DNA of 9,554 nt. It comes from Planctomycetota bacterium. GTDB taxonomy: Bacteria; Planctomycetota; Planctomycetia; Pirellulales; Thermoguttaceae. The notes beneath the pieces were generated by a model. The model did no database searches. It was not told where the DNA came from and saw only the letters and a program-made list of their open reading frames with translations. Shown piece by piece: positions 5,972 through 9,554 of the stretch. The position numbers and the translations under genes are program-made. The stretch covers positions 1 to 9,554 of the forward strand of contig JAEWUR010000775.1 of the NCBI GenBank assembly GCA_023397045.1, read 5' to 3'. How positions within the stretch are numbered: position 1 is the stretch's first letter; every line of letters begins with the position of its first letter.

Positions 5972-6673
5972 TTAGGTCGACTTCGGAGCTTCCGGGGCCG
6001 GGGCGGGCGGCGCGGCTTCAGGAGCGGCTGCCGGAGCAGCGCCCGAGCAGCATGCGGGCTCGCAGGCCTTGGGGCAGCAGGTCTTGGGCTTGCAGGTGCG
6101 AACCTTGCGGCAGCGCTTCGGCTTGCAGGTGTCGCAAGCGGGCTCGCAGGCCGCCGGTGCTTCGCAGGCCTTCGGCGCTTCACACGCCTTGGGTGCTTCG
6201 CAGCACTTCGGCTCGCAAGTCTTCGGACGGCAGGTCCGGACCTTGCGGCAGCGCTTCGGCTTGCAGGTGTCGCAAGCCGGCTCGCAGCACGCCGGCGCTT
6301 CGCAGGCCTTCGGCGCTTCGCAAGCCGCGGGGGCTTCGCAGCACTTCGGCTCGCAGGTCTTCGGACGGCAGGTCCGGACCTTGCGGCAGCGCTTCGGAGC
6401 GCAGGTGTCGCAAGCGGGCTCGCAGGCGGCCGGCGCTTCGCAGCACTTGGGCTCGCACGTGCGGGCCTTGCGGCAGCGCTTCGGCTTGCACGTCTTCGGC
6501 TCGCAGGTGGACGGGGCGCAGGTGGCCGGAGCGCAAGCGGGCTCGCAAGCCGCCGGAGCGCAGGTCGCCGGTGCGCAGGCGTCGCCTGCAACCGCGGTGG
6601 TAGCATTGCCCAACATGGCAATTCCGAGCATCGCGATACCCAACGCGATACCAAATAAATACGTACGACTCAT
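5972..6673 (-). CDS. secreted cysteine-rich tandem-repeat protein, 233 aa, 42 Cys
   Basis: A signal peptide covers residues 1-29 (hydrophobic YLFGIALGIAMLGIAMLG, cleavage probable after AVA at 27-29). The rest is a low-complexity repeat protein with 42 cysteines, about one in five mature residues. The unit is CDTCKPKRCRKVRTCRPK plus TCEPKCCEA and several CEAPKA blocks. CDTC begins at 88, 134 and 180, an exact 46-residue period. Lys and Arg are abundant in the CxPKxC parts and Glu, Ala and Pro in the CEAP parts. The tail (210-233) is Ala/Pro/Glu-rich and nearly free of Cys. The ATG at 6673 is chosen over an upstream TTG because GGAGG lies 8 nt before it and the signal peptide starts there. It could be a disulfide-linked wall protein or a metal binder; nothing in the sequence decides this. 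Confidence 0.85.
   Translation of the reverse strand: MSRTYLFGIALGIAMLGIAMLGNATTAVAGDACAPATCAPAACEPACAPATCAPSTCEPKTCKPKRCRKARTCEPKCCEAPAACEPACDTCAPKRCRKVRTCRPKTCEPKCCEAPAACEAPKACEAPACCEPACDTCKPKRCRKVRTCRPKTCEPKCCEAPKACEAPKACEAPAACEPACDTCKPKRCRKVRTCKPKTCCPKACEPACCSGAAPAAAPEAAPPAPAPEAPKST
6102..6464 (-). repeat. 138-bp tandem repeats inside the cysteine-rich gene
   Basis: The marker ACCTTGCGGCAGCGCTTCGG (plus strand) starts at 6102, 6240 and 6378, exactly 138 bp apart, and a variant starts at 6465, giving a last unit of 87 bp (51 bp shorter). Copies 6102-6239 and 6240-6377 differ at about ten positions by eye. The period is a multiple of three and keeps the reading frame. Near-identity at the DNA level suggests recent duplication or gene conversion, and the copy number may vary between strains. 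Confidence 0.9.
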
Positions 6674-6681
6674 CTGTGTAA

Positions 6682-6686
6682 CCTCC
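6682..6686 (-). promoter_or_regulatory. ribosome binding site of the cysteine-rich gene
   Basis: GGAGG on the minus strand lies 8 nt before the ATG at 6673. It decides the start against the 39-residue longer open frame, whose extra part (EEIVSDRPPSRSG and onward) has no export character. Confidence 0.8.
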
Positions 6687-7077
6687 AACAAAACAGGTAC
6701 CGTAGTGTCAAAAAAACACACTTCCGTGCCGTCGCTCCTTGTAAACGTTCCCGACCGGGACGGCGGCCGATCGGAAACAATTTCCTCCAATTTTCAAAAC
6801 TTCAGCGTCTTGCGCCGGTCTCATCGCTCGATCGCCCGTCGACCGCAAATCGTCATTCGTTTGAAACTGTAACGATTGCGTCCGACCGTAACGACTACAC
6901 AGCTTAGGACGTTAAGCTAACAGAGTTGAAGTGAATGTCAACCAGGGGGCACCAAAAAGGTCGTCCAAATCCCTCGGGTTATTATAGGTGTGCTGTATCG
7001 ATTGGATAGAAAAACTTAGGCCACAATTCTCGTCCGGCAAAACGCCAAGGTAGAAAATTGGGCATTGCTCACCGCCG

Positions 7078-7106
7078 ATTATACCGGTAGCCGCGGTATA
7101 ATGCAA
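7078..7106 (-). promoter_or_regulatory. candidate promoter within a dyad (TTGCAT-N17-TATAAT)
   Basis: ATTATACC (7078-7085) and GGTATAAT (7095-7102) form a perfect 8-bp inverted repeat, so TATAAT is present on both strands. On the minus strand TATAAT (7083-7078) is preceded at 17 nt by TTGCAT (7106-7101), a fair sigma-70-type pair. The plus-strand TATAAT has no -35. A second dyad, TATAATGCA 7097-7105 with TGCATAATA 7110-7118, overlaps it. If the minus promoter is real it would give the cysteine-rich gene a leader of about 400 nt or drive a separate small RNA. Confidence 0.4.
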
Positions 7107-7241
7107 TGCTGCATAATAACTTACGGTGATCCTGAAAGATTTTCCACTTGCCCTCGACACCACCAGGAAGAGTCTAATTGGACACTCCCCCGCGCAGAGA
7201 TGCAACGGAAAACTTGTGCGATATTCCCTAGATTGCCGAGA

Positions 7242-7853
7242 TTAACGCCGCAGCGAGTCGTCGGCTTTTTCTTTGCCCTGCGCCTGCAAGCTGTCGGCTT
7301 CCATCCGACGCCGAATCTCCTCGCGCACCCATTGCTGCTTGCGGAACATGTCTTCGGGATCTTCGAAGTTCAACAATAAGGGCTCTTCGTCGGGAAAGAC
7401 CTGCGCGGCCACGCCGACGATCCGCCAACCTTGCTCCTCGCGACGCAAGACCCAGATCGCGTTGTCGGTTCGGGCTTCGCCATCCGCGTCGATGTCGGTC
7501 CAAGTGCAAGAGACGCGAGCGCCGTCGTCGTTGACGTAGTCGACCTCGCCGACGGAGAATCGCGCGGTGTCGCTCGCCGGCGGCGTGACGTTTCGACTCA
7601 GCGAGGCCGTCTTTTCCCGGGCTATCGTGCTAAGCATCTGCGAGGCTTTTTCGTCGTTGCCAGTTCGCAAGGCCTCGAGAAATTCGTGCGCGGCTTCCGC
7701 CGGACCGCCGGCCGATGCCGAAGTGTTCTGAGTCGCTTCTTCCTTGTCCTTGCTGGGCGCGGTCGACGACCCGCTCGTGCCGACGGTCTTGCCGCATCCT
7801 GTCACCGCAATGGCGAAAACGGCCGAAATCATCAACCAGTGCATCCGACGCAT
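7242..7853 (-). CDS. lipoprotein with NTF2-like character, 203 aa
   Basis: The protein starts MRRMHWLMISAVFAIAVTGC, a lipoprotein signal with Cys20 as the likely acylation site. A Ser/Thr/Lys/Glu-rich linker (21-50) follows, then a domain beginning PAEAAHEFLEALRTGNDEKASQML (helical) and continuing with beta-type pieces FSVGEVDYVND, ARVSCTWTDID and AIWVLRREEQGWRIVGVAAQVF. This order of a helix with 'xGN' followed by a curved sheet containing WxLRRExxGWRI resembles NTF2-like/DUF4878-type lipoproteins. The C-terminus (LLNFEDPEDMFRKQQW and a charged tail) looks helical. ATG 7853 is preferred over the open frame from 7907 because AAGGAG lies 9 nt upstream and the signal peptide begins there. Function unknown; it is probably anchored in the envelope. 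Confidence 0.8.
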   Translation of the reverse strand: MRRMHWLMISAVFAIAVTGCGKTVGTSGSSTAPSKDKEEATQNTSASAGGPAEAAHEFLEALRTGNDEKASQMLSTIAREKTASLSRNVTPPASDTARFSVGEVDYVNDDGARVSCTWTDIDADGEARTDNAIWVLRREEQGWRIVGVAAQVFPDEEPLLLNFEDPEDMFRKQQWVREEIRRRMEADSLQAQGKEKADDSLRR

Positions 7854-7880
7854 CTGCTTAAACTCCTTAGGACGGGAAAT

Positions 7881-7896
7881 CAACGCATCCGCGTTG
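7881..7896 (-). promoter_or_regulatory. leader hairpin with GGAT loop, candidate CsrA site
   Basis: On the minus strand CAACGC-GGAT-GCGTTG is a perfect 6-bp stem with GGA exposed in a four-base loop. The next GGA is in the ribosome binding site AAGGAG (7861-7866), 21 nt further along. CsrA dimers are known to bridge a looped GGA and one in the Shine-Dalgarno. The pairing is seen; binding is inferred, and GGA triplets are common. Confidence 0.35.
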
Positions 7897-7929
7897 TTTT
7901 GACACATTTACATTCAGGCGTAGCGAACA

Positions 7930-7960
7930 GCGACGGTTTTCTCGGCGGAAAACCCGTCGC
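7930..7960. other. strong hairpin of unknown role
   Basis: GCGACGGTTTTC (7930-7941) pairs with GAAAACCCGTCGC (7948-7960) around a six-base loop, with one bulged base. No T-run follows on either strand. It lies upstream of the 7242-7853 lipoprotein gene and before the small plus-strand ORF at 8034. Confidence 0.55.
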
Positions 7961-8033
7961 CCACGTCCGATCACCAACGCGGCACTGCTTCGCAGACCGC
8001 TCGTTGGGCGGCGAAGTGTCGCAGGAAACGCGA

Positions 8034-8189
8034 ATGGCGTCAAGAGAAGAAATCTGGATCTCCGTATGGCCCAAATGCCGTTCGTGGGCCGTCGTCAGGC
8101 GACCCGGCGGCGGATACCTCGTATTTCGAGGCGAAATGTCTGATTTACGTGAACGCGGCTTCACGGTAGAATGGGGGACCTCGGCATAG
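8034..8189 (+). CDS. possible small protein, 51 aa
   Basis: This short open frame starts MASREEIWISVWPKCRSW, continues AVVRRPGGGYLVFRG and ends ERGFTVEWGTSA. It has AGGA 7 nt before the ATG and a folded-protein-like composition: four Trp, a GGGYLVF turn-and-strand and no low complexity. It is the C-terminal part of a longer open frame (from 7431) whose upstream section is only the complement of the lipoprotein gene, so the internal start is the sensible one. Codon third positions are less GC-biased than in neighbouring genes. Function unknown. An alternative is that this is chance coding in the leader region between the lipoprotein gene and the tRNA. Confidence 0.45.
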   Translation: MASREEIWISVWPKCRSWAVVRRPGGGYLVFRGEMSDLRERGFTVEWGTSA

Positions 8190-8228
8190 ACCCTCGTGGC
8201 AGGCGAGGTTCCCGTTGGCGTCGCGCGT

Positions 8229-8234
8229 TATAAT
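8229..8234 (+). promoter_or_regulatory. candidate -10 element for tRNA-Arg
   Basis: A perfect TATAAT would place a start near 8241, giving about 44 nt of 5' leader before the tRNA at 8285. The -35 position is not recognisable. Confidence 0.35.
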
Positions 8235-8284
8235 GCGTAGACTAATGTGTTTGGGTCGGCGTCGGTATCCGGCCTGATCGGCGA

Positions 8285-8357
<73 letters not shown>

Positions 8358-8409
8358 CTCTTGTTCTGTTTTTTCTTTGCTGCGAAGAAGGGGAGTCGTC
8401 GTCCTCGCC

Positions 8410-9554
8410 ATGTCGGCCGAAAACCTGCGATCCAACGCCGTTCATGCGGATGAGTCTGCGGCAGACCGAGGTGGTCCGATCCTCGTTGTCGAAGACGATC
8501 CGGCGCTGCGGTATCTGATCGAGAAAAGTCTGAGCTCCCAGGGGCATCGCATCGTGGGAGTGCCCGACGGCGCGTCGGCATTGGCCTGGCTGAAGAAAGA
8601 CTCGCCGAGCCTGATGCTGCTCGACTACAGCCTGCCGGACATGCTTGGCGAGCAACTGGTCGAGCGGCTTCATGCGCAGGGACGCAAAGTCCCGTTCGTC
8701 GTGGCGACCGGACATGGAAGCGAGAGCGTCGCGGTGGAGATCATGAAGCGCGGCGCCTACGACTACCTTGTCAAAAGCACGTCGTTTCTCCACCATCTGC
8801 CGCGCGTCATCGATCGAGCGTTGCAGAGGGCCCGGCAGACGCAACTCTTGGCCGAAGCCAAAGAGCAGTTGCGCGAGGCGCACGAAGAGCTGGAATTGCG
8901 AGTGCAGCAGCGGACGTTCGAGTTGGCCGAGGCCAATCGGCGGCTGCGCGTCGAGATGGACGAGCGCCGTCGGGCCGAGGAGCAGTTGCGTCAGCACCAG
9001 GAAGAGTTGGCCCACGTCGCCCGATTGAGCACGGTCGGCGAGATGGTCGTCGAGCTGACGCACGAGTTGAACCAGCCGTTGGGCGCCATTTCGAGCTACG
9101 CCCAAGCGTGCAAACGTCTCTTGGCCTCGGGAACGCCGGAAGCCCACGACGACCTGACGACCTCGCTGACGCGAGTGGGCGAGCAGGCCGATCGCGCGGC
9201 GGAGATCGTGCGGCGACTGCGACGTTTCATCACGAAGGCGCAGCCCACGCAGTCGTCGATCGATCTGAACGTGCTGATTCGCGATGTCGCCGCGCTGACG
9301 AACATCGACGCGCGTACGGCCGGGGCTGTCGTGGAGTTCGATTTTGCCGATCCGCCGCCCGTCGTTGTCGCCGACCGCATTCAAGTCGAACAGGTGTTGG
9401 TCAATCTAGTGCGCAACGCCTTCGATGCGATGCGCGAGGTGTCGTCGGAGCGGCGTCGGCTGATTCTTCGGACGATCGCCCCGAACGAACGGTGCGTCCA
9501 GGTCGACGTGTGCGACGCGGGCGAAGGAATTCCGGCATCGCAGAAGGATCAGGT
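8410..9554 (+). CDS. response regulator/sensor histidine kinase hybrid, 5' 381 codons (runs off right edge)
   Basis: This is a soluble signalling kinase with a receiver domain in front. Residues 22-137 form a REC domain: acidic E28-D29-D30 in ILVVEDDP, phosphoacceptor Asp72 in LLDYSLPD, Thr100 in VATGHG and Lys122 in YDYLVKS. A long charged helical linker (about 138-205) is coiled-coil-like. The H-box ELTHELNQPLGAISSYAQ with His218 follows, of the FixL/DctB-type HisKA class. Then comes the ATPase start: N-box QVEQVLVNLVRNAFDAM with Asn336, and G1 VCDAGEGIP with Asp369 to Gly373. The rest of the ATPase domain is beyond the window, so no stop is seen. There is no membrane segment or PAS domain. 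ATG 8410 is the first in-frame start; GAAGGGGAG lies about 15 nt upstream, somewhat far. Input presumably comes by phosphotransfer to REC from another kinase. The gene begins 52 nt after tRNA-Arg. Confidence 0.92.
   Translation, partial: MSAENLRSNAVHADESAADRGGPILVVEDDPALRYLIEKSLSSQGHRIVGVPDGASALAWLKKDSPSLMLLDYSLPDMLGEQLVERLHAQGRKVPFVVATGHGSESVAVEIMKRGAYDYLVKSTSFLHHLPRVIDRALQRARQTQLLAEAKEQLREAHEELELRVQQRTFELAEANRRLRVEMDERRRAEEQLRQHQEELAHVARLSTVGEMVVELTHELNQPLGAISSYAQACKRLLASGTPEAHDDLTTSLTRVGEQADRAAEIVRRLRRFITKAQPTQSSIDLNVLIRDVAALTNIDARTAGAVVEFDFADPPPVVVADRIQVEQVLVNLVRNAFDAMREVSSERRRLILRTIAPNERCVQVDVCDAGEGIPASQKDQ

Larger units (their letters stand above)
6674..7241. other. 568-bp non-coding, AT-richer region upstream of the cysteine-rich gene
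   Basis: I see no gene I trust. The 97-codon minus frame at 6912-7205 lacks a good ribosome binding site and its product looks random. Structures seen: AGCTTA 6901-6906 with TAAGCT 6913-6918; a direct repeat of GTAACGA near 6870 and 6888; a minus-strand TTGACA at 6936-6941 with only a poor -10 (TAGCTT, 16-nt spacer); and the dyad at 7078-7118. The length and structure suggest a long leader or regulatory region for the 5972-6673 gene, or a small RNA. Confidence 0.45.

Noticed and set aside
6102..6464. Regular repeats as a CRISPR array
   Set aside because: The repeat is 138 bp, in frame and coding, with no alternation of short repeat and unique spacer.
6706..6711. Minus-strand TTGACA near the cysteine-rich gene start
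   Set aside because: The position 17 nt downstream reads TTGGAG and overlaps the ribosome site, so there is no -10 and no room for a transcription start.
5731..6872. Several long plus- and minus-frame open readings (up to 290 codons) across the cysteine-rich gene
   Set aside because: They arise because the 138-bp repeat is a multiple of three and GC-rich, so every frame stays open. Only the minus frame at 5972-6673 has a signal peptide, a GGAGG at good spacing and a terminator at its end.
6912..7205. 97-codon minus-strand open frame
   Set aside because: No good ribosome site, atypical composition and rare codon use; the region looks regulatory.
8361..8378. T-rich stretch after tRNA-Arg as a terminator
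   Set aside because: No hairpin immediately precedes it apart from the tRNA itself, so I do not call an intrinsic terminator.

Overview
The window looks like a fragment of a GC-rich planctomycete chromosome, most likely from the Pirellulales group. This rests on family-level pattern recognition: a BBP7-like outer-membrane barrel, a multi-zinc-ribbon protein and two lipoproteins of kinds I associate with planctomycetes, futalosine-pathway menaquinone genes, and hairpin-type intergenic repeats. No database search was possible.

Layout, left to right. The 5' part of asnS (asparaginyl-tRNA synthetase) runs off the left edge on the minus strand. Its upstream region (473-997) carries two abutting palindromic elements. 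Two plus-strand genes follow: a zinc-ribbon protein (998-1609) and a YbaK-type Cys-tRNA(Pro) deacylase (1782-2252), separated by an almost perfect 25-bp-arm hairpin. A long minus-strand block comes next, read right to left: a short lipoprotein with an NTF2-like look (7853-7242), a cysteine-rich repeat protein (6673-5972) with a strong intrinsic terminator, a second lipoprotein (5795-5364), csrA (5113-4907), an MqnD-like protein (4726-3833), an intrinsic terminator or attenuator at 3520-3553, and an outer-membrane barrel protein (3467-2373). On the right, back on the plus strand, are a possible 51-residue ORF, tRNA-Arg(CCT), and the start of a response-regulator/histidine-kinase hybrid that runs off the right edge. 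The asnS fragment and the kinase are open at the window edges and therefore have no stop here.

How the parts relate. The minus-strand block is rich in envelope proteins. Three of them (barrel, 5364-5795 lipoprotein, cysteine-rich repeat protein) carry clusters of cysteines just after their export signals, which fits a disulfide- or metal-linked envelope layer. csrA sits in the same block, and the leader of the 7242-7853 lipoprotein has a hairpin with GGAT in its loop 21 nt before the GGA of the ribosome binding site, a plausible CsrA target. The other genes are housekeeping: tRNA charging and proofreading, a tRNA gene, and menaquinone synthesis. I see no phage, CRISPR, transposase or classical defence system. 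The most distinctive item is the 233-residue protein with 42 cysteines built on an exact 46-residue period.
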